In this document: positions 8,815-17,294 of the stretch, piece by piece
How the letters are laid out: each line of letters opens with the position of its first letter
Position numbering within the stretch: the stretch's first letter is position 1
DNA from: Dethiosulfatarculus sandiegensis
Lineage (GTDB): Bacteria > Desulfobacterota > Desulfarculia > Desulfarculales > Desulfarculaceae
Direction: 5' to 3'
Length of the DNA stretch: 64,000 bases
Assembly: GCF_000931935.2 (NCBI RefSeq)
Contig: NZ_AZAC01000011.1
Location: forward strand, 310,001 to 374,000
Position numbers and translations under genes: made by a program
Notes under the pieces: model-generated
The model's input: only the letters and a program-made list of their open reading frames with translations
Told to the model about the DNA's origin: nothing
Database searches by the model: none

Positions 8815-9759
8815 GTGCCTCGCCCTTCTATCAGTAAAAAGATCATAGTTTCCTTGGCTTTTCTTGTCCTTTATCTTTTGCCCGTTTTTCTGAAACCGTT
8901 CACCGGCCATGCCCGTTACGCCCCCCTGGATATGGCCAGAGCTGTACGGGAGCAATATGGCCCGGCCGCAGTCCTGGTGGAAACCGGAAATCATCTGTAT
9001 GCCTGGAAAGCCAAAGTTCAGGGCAGAATTTTACCCCTGGATTTAAGGGGCGCGGTAATGCGCCAATATGGCCGGGGATGGATTGTGGGGGCGGTTGGGG
9101 TTCATAAATACGACTGGCGGGCCATTCCCTGGAGCAGCCTGGGCCAGGCGGTTTTGCCGGTAATGCTCGTCAGTTCAGATCATTTTGGCCAGATACAGGG
9201 AGTGCGGCGGGGAGCCGGGCGTTTCAGCTCGGTCTTAAAGAGGGTGCACACCTGGTATGGCCGAAGGGCAGGCAAAAATTTCAGATTACTTGAGCCCCTG
9301 GTGCTGCCGGTGAAAGGAAACGCCGCCTATTGGAAAGGCCTTTGCCGGGCCAGCCTGGATAATGCCCGCCGATTTGATTTCATTTACAAGGCAATCGCCG
9401 AATACCGGGCCAACCTGCCCTTGCCTCAGGGAAGAATCAAGGTGGTTATCACTCTTTTCACCGGCAACAGCCCTGAAATGTGGATGGGCGCGGCCTCCCA
9501 GGGAGACTTTGCCGTAATACCACCCTATGCGGCCAGCCTTGCGGTGCCCGCTTCCGGCAGACTCACCAAGGATCAAAAAGGGGTGTGCTATGCCGTGGGA
9601 CATGAACTGGGGCACACCTTTGGCCTGGGGCATAGTTGCAGCGCCCCCACACCTAATCCCAACTGCCAAAAATCCATCATGGAAAACACCCAACCACCGG
9701 AAGCGATCCTGACTCCCCATGAGGTGGATTTTCTGAAAAAATCGGTGTTTTTCAAATAA
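8815..9759 (+). CDS. Exported metzincin-type zinc metallopeptidase
   Basis: A 314-residue protein starting at GTG 8815, chosen because AAGGAG lies 6 bp upstream and a signal peptide follows at once (hydrophobic residues 9-27). The catalytic motif HELGHTFGLGH (H263, E264, H267, H273) and a downstream SIME Met-turn (M289) mark a metzincin zinc peptidase. Two copies of a ~37-residue repeat precede it (LDMARAVREQYG and LDLRGAVMRQYG), each ending in a Y/W-rich strand; they may bind wall or surface polymers. The middle has no domain I recognise. It is divergent from a cysteine peptidase gene across 239 bp with a shared inverted repeat. The substrate is unknown. Confidence 0.75.
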   Translation: MPRPSISKKIIVSLAFLVLYLLPVFLKPFTGHARYAPLDMARAVREQYGPAAVLVETGNHLYAWKAKVQGRILPLDLRGAVMRQYGRGWIVGAVGVHKYDWRAIPWSSLGQAVLPVMLVSSDHFGQIQGVRRGAGRFSSVLKRVHTWYGRRAGKNFRLLEPLVLPVKGNAAYWKGLCRASLDNARRFDFIYKAIAEYRANLPLPQGRIKVVITLFTGNSPEMWMGAASQGDFAVIPPYAASLAVPASGRLTKDQKGVCYAVGHELGHTFGLGHSCSAPTPNPNCQKSIMENTQPPEAILTPHEVDFLKKSVFFK

Positions 9760-9810
9760 CCTGAAAAGTCCACCCTGCCGTGTGCCTCTTATTCAACTTA
9801 AAAGTCCATA

Positions 9811-9819
9811 TGCTATAAT
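9811..9819 (+). promoter_or_regulatory. Extended -10 promoter for the flavoprotein gene
   Basis: TGC-TATAAT is a perfect -10 with the TGn extension. The -35 region (TTCAAC, 16 bp upstream) is poor, as is common for extended -10 promoters. Predicted start near 9826, about 66 nt before the ATG at 9892. Confidence 0.5.
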
Positions 9820-9891
9820 AGGGCGGCATTCACCTTTACAAACTTTTTAAGAAACATTGCGCCCTACTTACCGCACAGAAAGAACCATAAA

Positions 9892-10476
9892 ATGCGCATA
9901 CTGGTAATTAACGGCAGCCCTCACCCCAAAGGCGTTATTGCGAACCTGCTCAAGGCAGTCACTGAAGGGCTTTCCCAAAATGCGGATATTGAATGGATAG
10001 ATGCGGGCAAACTGAATATCCGGCCTTGCCTTGGCTGCATGAAATGCCGCCGGGACCCAAACGGGATTTGCGTCCTTCCGGCTGACGACGGGCATGTAAT
10101 GGGTCAAAAACTGCGCCGGGCAGAGGGTCTTATCATAGGCACGCCGACTTATTGGGGCAATATGAGCGCCCAGCTCAAATTGATTTTCGATCGCAATGTC
10201 CCGGCCCTTATGGGAGAAAAACCTTCCGGAACCCCCCTACCGAAACATAAGGGCAAACCAGCGGTGGTGGTCACCGCCTGCACCACGCCATGGCCTTTTA
10301 ACTGGATCTTCGCTGAAAGCAGGGGGGCGTTGGCTGCCGTGCATGAGGTGCTGAAGTGGTCGGGATTTAAAACCATTGGCAGACTGGCCCAGCCCGGCAC
10401 CAAGAACAGGCCCGGCGCTTCTGAAAAACACCTGGCCAAGGCCCGGCGCATGGGGGAGAAATTAAACCGCTTCTAA
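9892..10476 (+). CDS. Iron-sulfur flavoprotein / NADPH-dependent FMN reductase family
   Basis: A 194-residue flavodoxin-fold protein. The N-terminus LVINGSPHPKG binds FMN phosphate, and GTPTYWGNMSAQLK is the second flavin loop. Between them is a compact cysteine motif C-x2-C-x2-C-x7-C (CLGCMKCRR to GIC), as in archaeal and clostridial Isf proteins that hold one [4Fe-4S] cluster next to FMN. Such proteins transfer electrons from ferredoxin to oxidants or acceptors in anaerobes. It is a single gene with its own promoter, convergent with the gene ending at 10527. The physiological partner cannot be read from the context. Confidence 0.75.
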   Translation: MRILVINGSPHPKGVIANLLKAVTEGLSQNADIEWIDAGKLNIRPCLGCMKCRRDPNGICVLPADDGHVMGQKLRRAEGLIIGTPTYWGNMSAQLKLIFDRNVPALMGEKPSGTPLPKHKGKPAVVVTACTTPWPFNWIFAESRGALAAVHEVLKWSGFKTIGRLAQPGTKNRPGASEKHLAKARRMGEKLNRF

Positions 10477-10526
10477 AAACATCTTTCCTATTCGCAGCCT
10501 TGCAGCCTTTTCCAAATAAAAAAACT

Positions 10527-11522
10527 TTATTTATTTTTTCTTTCGGCACACTCCTTTAAAACCCGATTCCGATATTCTGTCTGCCCATCGGAAGACTTTT
10601 GTGAAACGCCCCAACACCAATTGAAATGCCCATCATAGTTTATGCTCCAGGCGCCACCGGTGTAGCCGCACTTTTGGCTTAAATTACGGCGCTGCTGACT
10701 GACAGCCGTACTTGCATAGGGCTTGCAGCGGGCGTTCTTATCTGCGCAGGTCTTGAGCTGCTTTTCGCGCATCTCGGTCTGCCTGCCCGGGGCTTCAGCA
10801 GAAACGCTCCAGCACCAATTGAAGTGACCCTGGTATCCCTTACTCCAGGCCCCCCCGGTATAGCCGCATTTCTGACTGAGGTTTCTTTCCTGCTGAGAGA
10901 CCGCCTTTTCAGCATAGGGCTTGCAGCGGGCGTTTTTCTCGGCGCAGATCCTTAGCTGCTCTTCCCGCATCTCGCTCTGCCTGCCCGGAGCTTCAGCAGA
11001 AACGCTCCAGCACCAATTGAAGTGACCCCGGTATCCCTTACTCCAGGCCCCGCCGGTATAGCCGCATTTCTGACTGAGGTTTCTTTCCTGTTGTGAAACC
11101 GCCTTTTCAGCGTAGGGCTTGCATCGGGCATTCTTTTCGGCACAGGTTGTGAGCAAATCGTCCCGCTTTTTGATCCAGTTGGCAGAGAATTCGACAGGAG
11201 CAGACCGGCACCACCTGAAATGTCCATCATAATTTTTACTCCAGGACCTGCCCGTATACCCGCACTTCAGGTCAAGATTGCGCTCCTGCTGGGAAACCGA
11301 TTTTTTCGCATACGGCCTACAACGGGCGTTATTCTCGGCGCAGGTTTTCAGACTGTTTTCCCGTAGCTCGGTCTGCTTTTCCGGGGCATCAGGCAAAACG
11401 TTTTTACACCAGTTTAAGTGCCCCTGGCGGTTCTTACTCCAGCGGGAGCCGCTATAGCCGCACTGTTGATCAAGATTGCGCTCCTGCTGGGCCACAGCCG
11501 TGTCAGCGTAGCGTTGACACCT
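10527..11522 (-). repeat. Five in-frame 198-bp tandem repeats
   Basis: Repeat units start at about 11522, 11324, 11126, 10928 and 10730 on the minus strand and code for residues 260-590 of the protein above. Units 3 and 4 (11126-10731) are nearly identical at DNA level including silent positions, while units 1 and 2 have diverged. This points to a recent duplication or gene conversion of one unit. Confidence 0.85.
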
Positions 11523-12299
11523 TGAATATCCATCCTTTTTAAGGGCATCAACATCAACGGGATCGCATAACTCACTCTCCCCCCGGGCCTGCCTGGCCCT
11601 TTCCGCGGCAAACAGGGTGATCAGCCTGTCCTGGCTGACCTGGATGCAGGCCATCATTTTAAGAAGCTCGTTTTTGACCAGCCTGTCCCGGTCTTGGGGC
11701 CTTGAGTTGAACTGCTCATGCAACTCATTTATTTTGTTACCGATATCCTCGGCAAACTTTCCGGACTGCTCCATTACCTGTCTGTAGCTCATATTCTCCA
11801 TTACCCGCCGATACCTTTGAACCAACCACTTCCACTGTCCCCTGTTATAGGTGTGCAGATCTTCTTGCGAGAGCAGTTCATAGGCCAGTTGCCGTACATG
11901 AATTCTACGCCCACCTTTTATCTGATCAGTGGGATCTGCCCGATCCTGCAGATAATGGAACCCCCTGACCAAACGCCTGGCAGCCCATTCTTTATTCCCC
12001 TTGAACCAGGGCTTCAGGGCCGCGCAAATGGAATCGCGCGCCCTTTTCATGGTCTGTTGATGAGTAAACGCCGCCTGAAGGTGAGTTTTGTCATCCGGGT
12101 CACTGGAGCCCTTTTTCGCTTCATGTTCATACCAAAGCCCGTATTTTTGCAGAGTTTCCCTGGAGAGTCTGGTCAGCATGGAGTGAATGGGTTTGCCTTT
12201 GGGCTTCAACTGAGACCACCAGGCCAAGGCAGGAGGCGCTAACAAGAAAACCACTAAAAGGCAAACCACTGTCTGAACGCAAAGTGGCTGTTTTTTCAT
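10527..12299 (-). CDS. Secreted zinc-phospholipase-C-like protein with five 66-residue Cys/Trp repeats
   Basis: A 590-residue exported protein. A signal peptide (residues 1-26, ending ALA) is followed at once by Trp27-Trp28, then H39, D67-D70, H73, H80 and H115-x3-D119 (FHYLQD). A mature N-terminal Trp and this His/Asp spacing resemble zinc-dependent phospholipase C and S1/P1 nucleases, where these residues hold three zinc ions; the resemblance is inferred by eye. Residues 260-590 are five tandem repeats of exactly 66 residues. Each has RC-PYA, SQQERNL, CGYTG, WSK, GHF-WC and a closing L--CAE-NA, so four conserved cysteines. I do not recognise a named domain for the repeat. A GAGGGG ribosome site precedes ATG 12299. 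The gene appears monocistronic. Confidence 0.6.
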   Translation of the reverse strand: MKKQPLCVQTVVCLLVVFLLAPPALAWWSQLKPKGKPIHSMLTRLSRETLQKYGLWYEHEAKKGSSDPDDKTHLQAAFTHQQTMKRARDSICAALKPWFKGNKEWAARRLVRGFHYLQDRADPTDQIKGGRRIHVRQLAYELLSQEDLHTYNRGQWKWLVQRYRRVMENMSYRQVMEQSGKFAEDIGNKINELHEQFNSRPQDRDRLVKNELLKMMACIQVSQDRLITLFAAERARQARGESELCDPVDVDALKKDGYSRCQRYADTAVAQQERNLDQQCGYSGSRWSKNRQGHLNWCKNVLPDAPEKQTELRENSLKTCAENNARCRPYAKKSVSQQERNLDLKCGYTGRSWSKNYDGHFRWCRSAPVEFSANWIKKRDDLLTTCAEKNARCKPYAEKAVSQQERNLSQKCGYTGGAWSKGYRGHFNWCWSVSAEAPGRQSEMREEQLRICAEKNARCKPYAEKAVSQQERNLSQKCGYTGGAWSKGYQGHFNWCWSVSAEAPGRQTEMREKQLKTCADKNARCKPYASTAVSQQRRNLSQKCGYTGGAWSINYDGHFNWCWGVSQKSSDGQTEYRNRVLKECAERKNK

Positions 12300-12446
12300 T
12301 TTCCCCTCTGCTTCTTTTGGCGCCCAAAGGTGTTAAAAAACAAGGGGCAGGCTTTCAATTGGCCCATCCGTAAACCTTGTATTCCTACGGGTTATACTAC
12401 CTATAATCCGGCAATGAAAAAACCAAAAATCAACCATGCGCTTCAA

Positions 12447-12489
12447 ATCATTACGCCCCAGCCCAATTAACCGGATGAGGCGTAATGAT
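12447..12489. repeat. Perfect 11-bp inverted repeat between two minus-strand genes
   Basis: ATCATTACGCC (12447-12457) and GGCGTAATGAT (12479-12489) flank 21 nt. It lies 20 bp after the stop of the MFS gene (12509) and may act as its terminator, though only TTTGAAG follows the stem. An operator for the next gene is the alternative. Confidence 0.45.
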
Positions 12490-12508
12490 CGATTTATCTA
12501 AAAGGCCA

Positions 12509-13774
12509 TCAAAATGACCCTTGTTTGACTCCCACTCCGGCCTCCTCTGCAGGAGCCAGATTATCGCCGGGAATCCATCTTCCCTTGAAAAGGGTGATGG
12601 AAATTAAAACCATGGCCGCCGCCACCAGGCCTTGGGCTGAAAAAAAAGCGGTATAACCGGTAAAGGCAACAATCACCCCGCTGAAACCGGCCATGGACAT
12701 GCCGCCCAAATGCAGCCCGGTCATCTGGAGTGAATAATCAATTCCCTCAAAACCCTTGCGGGAAAAATCCATTATAAGGGCTGCGGAAACCACCGAGGAA
12801 ATGGTGATGGTGATATTGAGAAAGGCAACCGCCACATAAAGCAACCAGATAAGATCGTGTCTCAGGGAAACCGGGATAAACAGGCCCACGGCAGCCACAT
12901 GCAGCGCCGCGCACATGATATAGGCCCTTCTGCGGTGCAAAAGAAATCTTTGGAAGGTTTTTCCACTGCAGGCCATGGCCACCAGGGCGGCAATAGTCAT
13001 GCCGTAAAAGCCCACCAAAAAGGCTATGCTGTCGGGGTCTATGCCATAGTCGACTAAAAAAGGCTTGATCATAAAGAAGATCGCTGCCGTGCTGACCGAA
13101 TTCAACACCATCAGGCTGAACCATTTGATCATGCCTCTGCCCTTGAAAAAGCTTAAAAATGCAGTCCACTGGATCCCCTTGTCCGCTTCGTTTTTTTGCC
13201 CAGACGGCTCTTTCAGGAAAACCAGACAGGGCAAGGCCAAAAGAACTACGGTTCCCATGGAGACCGAGGCGGCAACCCAACCGGCATGGTTATAGAGCAG
13301 CAGAAAAAGACCACTGCCCAAAAGTGTGGCCAGGTTAAGGGCAAAGACCTTGCTGCTGGAGCCAAGCCCCCTTTCCTCATAGGTCAACAGCCTGATATAA
13401 AGGGCATTAATGGCTATATCCTGGGTGGAGGAGATAAAAGATATCACAATCACCAAGCTGATAAGTTCCGTCAACTGATTCTCAATATCCAATACACCCA
13501 TTGCCATTATCAAAAGGCCATAAATCAGACCGGAACCCAGCACCCATTTTTTATAATGGTTTTCATTGCCGCCTCCCCGGTCAAGCAGAGGCGCCCACAA
13601 AAATTTTAAAAGATAGGGCACACTGGCCAACTGAACCAGTCCGATCAACTCAAGGGGATGGCCTTCCAGCCGTAGAATAACCGGCACGGTCATCAGAAAA
13701 AATATCTGAGGCAGGGTTTTGACCATGAAAAGCAAAGCCAAAACCAGGTACCTTCTGTCAAAACGATTACGCAT
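12509..13774 (-). CDS. MFS permease, YbtX/AmpG-like, of a siderophore-type uptake operon
   Basis: A 421-residue protein with about twelve hydrophobic segments. The start is ATG 13774, which overlaps the stop of the upstream ABC gene by 8 nt (ATGCGTAA) and is followed by MRNRFDRRYLVLALLF; the open frame extends further upstream but that part reads inside the ABC gene. AmpG/RhtX/FptX-type MFS permeases can carry ferric siderophores or wall fragments across the inner membrane. YbtX in Yersinia holds the same last place after ybtP and ybtQ. The translational overlap ties it to that pair here. The substrate is unknown. Confidence 0.7.
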   Translation of the reverse strand: MRNRFDRRYLVLALLFMVKTLPQIFFLMTVPVILRLEGHPLELIGLVQLASVPYLLKFLWAPLLDRGGGNENHYKKWVLGSGLIYGLLIMAMGVLDIENQLTELISLVIVISFISSTQDIAINALYIRLLTYEERGLGSSSKVFALNLATLLGSGLFLLLYNHAGWVAASVSMGTVVLLALPCLVFLKEPSGQKNEADKGIQWTAFLSFFKGRGMIKWFSLMVLNSVSTAAIFFMIKPFLVDYGIDPDSIAFLVGFYGMTIAALVAMACSGKTFQRFLLHRRRAYIMCAALHVAAVGLFIPVSLRHDLIWLLYVAVAFLNITITISSVVSAALIMDFSRKGFEGIDYSLQMTGLHLGGMSMAGFSGVIVAFTGYTAFFSAQGLVAAAMVLISITLFKGRWIPGDNLAPAEEAGVGVKQGSF

Positions 13775-15506
13775 GGTTCCTCTTCGGTCTAAGGGCCACC
13801 CGGCTTTTTTGCTCCTGCCACATCTGCGCATACCACCCGTTTTGCTTAATAAGCTCCTCATGATCACCCTTTTGAGTAATCCGGCCGTCTTCAAGCACAA
13901 TAATCTGTCCGGCTTTAACAATGGTGTGGAGCCTGTGAGCAATAACAATAAGGTTTTTTGACTTAACCAGGCGTTCAACCGCTTTTTGAATCAAACGGTC
14001 GTTTTCCGGATCAAGGCTGGCGGTAGCTTCGTCCAAAAGCACAATGGGGGCGTTTTTCAACATGGCGCGGGCAATGGCGATGCGTTGTTTTTCTCCGCCG
14101 GACAGGGTTGCACCGCCTTCACCGATAACAGTCTGGTAGCCCTTGGGAAACGCCTCGATAAAGTCATGACAAAGAGCCTCGCGGGCCACTTTTCGCACCT
14201 CTTCCAGAGAAGCCTCGGGGTTTCCGATTCTGATGTTGTTCAAAATGGTGTCGTTAAACAGATAAACATCCTGAAAGACCATGCTCATGTTGCCCAACAA
14301 AATCTCTGGGGGCAGGTCCCGGGCATCCACCCCCCCGATTTTTACAGCTCCCTGGTCCACGTCCCAGAAGCGGGCGATAAGCTTGGTTACAGTGCTTTTA
14401 CCTGAACCGGAGGGCCCCACCAGGGCAGTCATGGTCTTTTCCGGGGCCACGAAGGAGAAATCATGCAGCACCTTTTTGCCTTTGTAGCCAAAAGACACCC
14501 GATCAAAACGGATCTCAAAGTTGGAAAGCTCCACGGGCCTCTTCTCAGGGGCCGGTATCTCTTTTTCCTCAAAAACCTGATGGATGGCCTTGGCCCCTGA
14601 AAAGCTGCCCCTGGTAAGGGCGGCGTTCTCGGCAAATCGGTGTAATGGGCGGTAAAAGCGCAGGGCCAGGATCAAAAAAATCAAAAGGCCGTAAGGCTCC
14701 ATCATGCCCCCGGCAATCATTTGCCAGCCTGCATAGATCAGGACCACAAAACCCATTTCCAAAACAGCGCTGTAGACCAGCGAGGCGGCAAAGGACTTAA
14801 GCTCAAACCTGATGCTGAAGTCTCTCAATTCAGCCAACGCCCTGGCGAGCCTTGTAAAACCCATGCCGGTTTGGTTAAAGGCCTTGAAGACCGTAATGCC
14901 GTGCAAGTATTCCAAAATCCTGGAGTTCGCCACATCCAGCATCTGCACCCGCTTATCGCAGTCCTTATCAACCATTTTTATCAAAACGTAGAAAAGCGGG
15001 AACGCCGCTACAAGCGTCAGAAGCATCACTCCGCTTAAGAAAGGGGCTGTAATCAAAAGAAAGGCCAAAAGCGCCAGGGGAGCCGCCAGATTACTGACCG
15101 CCTGGGACATGAAGTGGCCGATCATCATTTCCACCATGCCCACATTCTGAAACAGGCGATTGACCAGCTCCCCGGTATCCCTTTGGCTGAAAAAACCCAT
15201 GGGCAGCTTACGCAAGTGTTCCCCCATGTTAAGCCTTATGGCTGCCCCGGCCCTGTAGCCTGCCTGCATGCCGCCACTGTAACTTTTTCTGGTGACAAAA
15301 ATGCGCAGAGCAAAAAACAAGGCTATAAGGCCATAGGAGACCCAGAACTCATTATCCGGTTGTCCGGCCAGCAAAAGGCCGGGCAACAAAAAGGCCAGAA
15401 CAATATAGGGTGCTGCCAGCAAAGCCCCTTCCACAACCGAATAAACTAATGGGCTTTTAAGGTAACCAATATCCTGGCCGCAAATATTTTTAATAGTTTT
15501 AAGCAT
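13767..15506 (-). CDS. ABC half-transporter (membrane + ATPase), YbtQ-like
   Basis: A 579-residue exporter-fold half-transporter. Six membrane helices occupy residues 1-310, followed by an ATPase with Walker A GPSGSGKST, signature LSGGEKQR, Walker B IVLLDEATASLD and switch His in IAHRLHT. The start is ATG 15506, overlapping the stop of the preceding ABC gene by 8 nt (ATGCTTAA). Paired half-transporters of this type beside a TonB receptor are YbtPQ/IrtAB-like: exporters by fold that import metal-siderophore complexes. The partner is the product of 15499-17268, with which it should form a heterodimer. Confidence 0.75.
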   Translation of the reverse strand: MLKTIKNICGQDIGYLKSPLVYSVVEGALLAAPYIVLAFLLPGLLLAGQPDNEFWVSYGLIALFFALRIFVTRKSYSGGMQAGYRAGAAIRLNMGEHLRKLPMGFFSQRDTGELVNRLFQNVGMVEMMIGHFMSQAVSNLAAPLALLAFLLITAPFLSGVMLLTLVAAFPLFYVLIKMVDKDCDKRVQMLDVANSRILEYLHGITVFKAFNQTGMGFTRLARALAELRDFSIRFELKSFAASLVYSAVLEMGFVVLIYAGWQMIAGGMMEPYGLLIFLILALRFYRPLHRFAENAALTRGSFSGAKAIHQVFEEKEIPAPEKRPVELSNFEIRFDRVSFGYKGKKVLHDFSFVAPEKTMTALVGPSGSGKSTVTKLIARFWDVDQGAVKIGGVDARDLPPEILLGNMSMVFQDVYLFNDTILNNIRIGNPEASLEEVRKVAREALCHDFIEAFPKGYQTVIGEGGATLSGGEKQRIAIARAMLKNAPIVLLDEATASLDPENDRLIQKAVERLVKSKNLIVIAHRLHTIVKAGQIIVLEDGRITQKGDHEELIKQNGWYAQMWQEQKSRVALRPKRNHA

Positions 15507-17268
15507 CAATAGCCTCCCCCACCGCCAGTTTCCAATCGCAAGCCAAGGAGCAATTGTTCCACAATTTGGAGTAGAGTGTGTCTTGCAACATTTCCTGGTG
15601 GGTTCCCCTGGCCTTTATTTTCCCTCCTTCAAAAAGTAAAAGCTGATCCGCGTGCATGACCGTGGGCAGCCTGTGAGCCACCATGATGACAGTCCTGTTC
15701 TGCATCAGCCGGTTCAATGCTTCGTGGATGCGGTTTTCATTCAAAGGATCTGTAAAGGCGGTGGCTTCATCGAGGATCAGAATGGGGGCGTTTTTTAAAA
15801 AGGCCCTGGCAATACTGATGCGCTGTTTCTCTCCACCACTGAGATAGGCGCCGCCCTCCCCCACCACGGTTTGATAGCCCCGGGGCAACTCGGAAATGAA
15901 TCCATGAGCCCGGGCACTTTGGGCTGCCGCCAGCACCTCGTCATCAGTGGCGGATTGATTCCCCATGCGGATGTTTTCCGCCACCGTGTCATTGATCAGA
16001 TACACATCCTGAAAAACAAAGCCTATTTTGTTCATTAGCTCCCGGCCGGGAATCTGCTTTATATCCAGGCCCTCAATCAAAATCTGGCCCTGGGAAATAT
16101 CCCAGAACCGGGGAATCAACCGGGCTGCGGTGGACTTACCCGCCCCGGACGGCCCCACAAACCCGTTAAGCGTCCCCTCCTTTAAAGCAAAAGAGACATC
16201 ACGCAAAACAGGCTCCCGGTCATAGGCAAAGGTTACATTTTTAAATTCAATGGAATGGCCTTTGGGGGTAAAACCGTTTTGCGGATCGTTTAAGGGCTTG
16301 GCCGTAAAGATCGTCTGTATGCGCAAGACACCTTCGGAGATCCGGTCAAGAAATCCTCCGACCATAATAAGCCTGCCCAAAGGCTCCATAATTCCGGGAC
16401 CCAAAAGCATGAATAAAACAAATCCCGCAGGTGAGAGCCCCCCGCTTTTCAGCAGTAAAAATCCCACCGGCAGGATGACCAGCAGGCCAAGGTCAAGAGA
16501 CACCCAAAAAAAAGATGTAAAACCAGAGGCTTTGGAACTCCACTCCTCGGCAATCCCGGTATGCCGTTTAAGGGCCCTTTTGTAGCGGCTGAAGGATTCG
16601 GCTGTTTGATTAAAGGCCTTTACCACCGGCATGCCCCTTACATATTCCACTATGGCGTTGTTCAGGGCCTCAACGTTTTTGTGAAAAGCCCCCACATTTT
16701 TCCGATACACCCTTTTCATGCCCAAATGCATCAAAAAGGCCAAGGGGAGAGGGGCAAGTGAAGCCAGGGTCAAGGGTATATCCACCCAGAAAAGAAGCAG
16801 GGCCGTTATCAAGGGCAAAGCCATTGCCGCAACTGAATCCGGAAAATAATGGGCTATGAAAAGCTCTATATTTTCCACATCCTCGGTCATGATCTTTTCT
16901 ATTTCCCCGGAAGATCTCTGTTCAAAAAAACCCAAGGGAAGGGCGGCAAGGCGAGTGGCAATGCTTGCGCGCAGATCATAAATCACATTAAAGGCGCAGA
17001 TGTGGGAGCAGGCCATGGCCGCGAAATAAAGGGCAAAACGAAGTACAACCGAGGCCACGGCCACGGCCATGAGGCCCCACACCCTCTCCGGCTCGATTTC
17101 CCCTACACCCAGAAAGTCCGCAGCCAAAAAATAAACGCACACCATGGGTGCAACGCCGAGGATTGCGCTTACACCGGCAAAAAAAGCAGACCAGAACAAT
17201 TTACTGCGGCTGCCTTTGGATTGAGCCAAAACCCAACCAAAGGTCTTGAGATGGTCACCTATAAGCAT
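15499..17268 (-). CDS. ABC half-transporter (membrane + ATPase), YbtP-like
   Basis: A 589-residue half-transporter: six membrane helices, then Walker A GPSGAGKST, signature LSGGEKQR and Walker B LILDEATAFTDPLNE. The DEATAFxDPxNE form, in place of the usual DEATSALD, is typical of YbtP/IrtA-like siderophore transporters as I recall them. A GGAG ribosome site precedes ATG 17268, 26 bp after the receptor stop. It forms a coupled pair with the following gene. Import of a chelate across the inner membrane is the likely job; the chelate itself is unknown. Confidence 0.75.
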   Translation of the reverse strand: MLIGDHLKTFGWVLAQSKGSRSKLFWSAFFAGVSAILGVAPMVCVYFLAADFLGVGEIEPERVWGLMAVAVASVVLRFALYFAAMACSHICAFNVIYDLRASIATRLAALPLGFFEQRSSGEIEKIMTEDVENIELFIAHYFPDSVAAMALPLITALLLFWVDIPLTLASLAPLPLAFLMHLGMKRVYRKNVGAFHKNVEALNNAIVEYVRGMPVVKAFNQTAESFSRYKRALKRHTGIAEEWSSKASGFTSFFWVSLDLGLLVILPVGFLLLKSGGLSPAGFVLFMLLGPGIMEPLGRLIMVGGFLDRISEGVLRIQTIFTAKPLNDPQNGFTPKGHSIEFKNVTFAYDREPVLRDVSFALKEGTLNGFVGPSGAGKSTAARLIPRFWDISQGQILIEGLDIKQIPGRELMNKIGFVFQDVYLINDTVAENIRMGNQSATDDEVLAAAQSARAHGFISELPRGYQTVVGEGGAYLSGGEKQRISIARAFLKNAPILILDEATAFTDPLNENRIHEALNRLMQNRTVIMVAHRLPTVMHADQLLLFEGGKIKARGTHQEMLQDTLYSKLWNNCSLACDWKLAVGEAIDA

Positions 17269-17294
17269 TTGGAATATCTCCAGAACCTGTTAGC

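Noticed and set aside
10527-11522. Tandem repeats as a CRISPR array
   Set aside because: The period is 198 bp, stays in frame and codes for a conserved 66-residue unit; there are no unique spacers.
12447-12489. Integron attC site
   Set aside because: The inverted repeat lacks the RYYYAAC/GTTRRRY core sites, and there is no integrase or cassette array.
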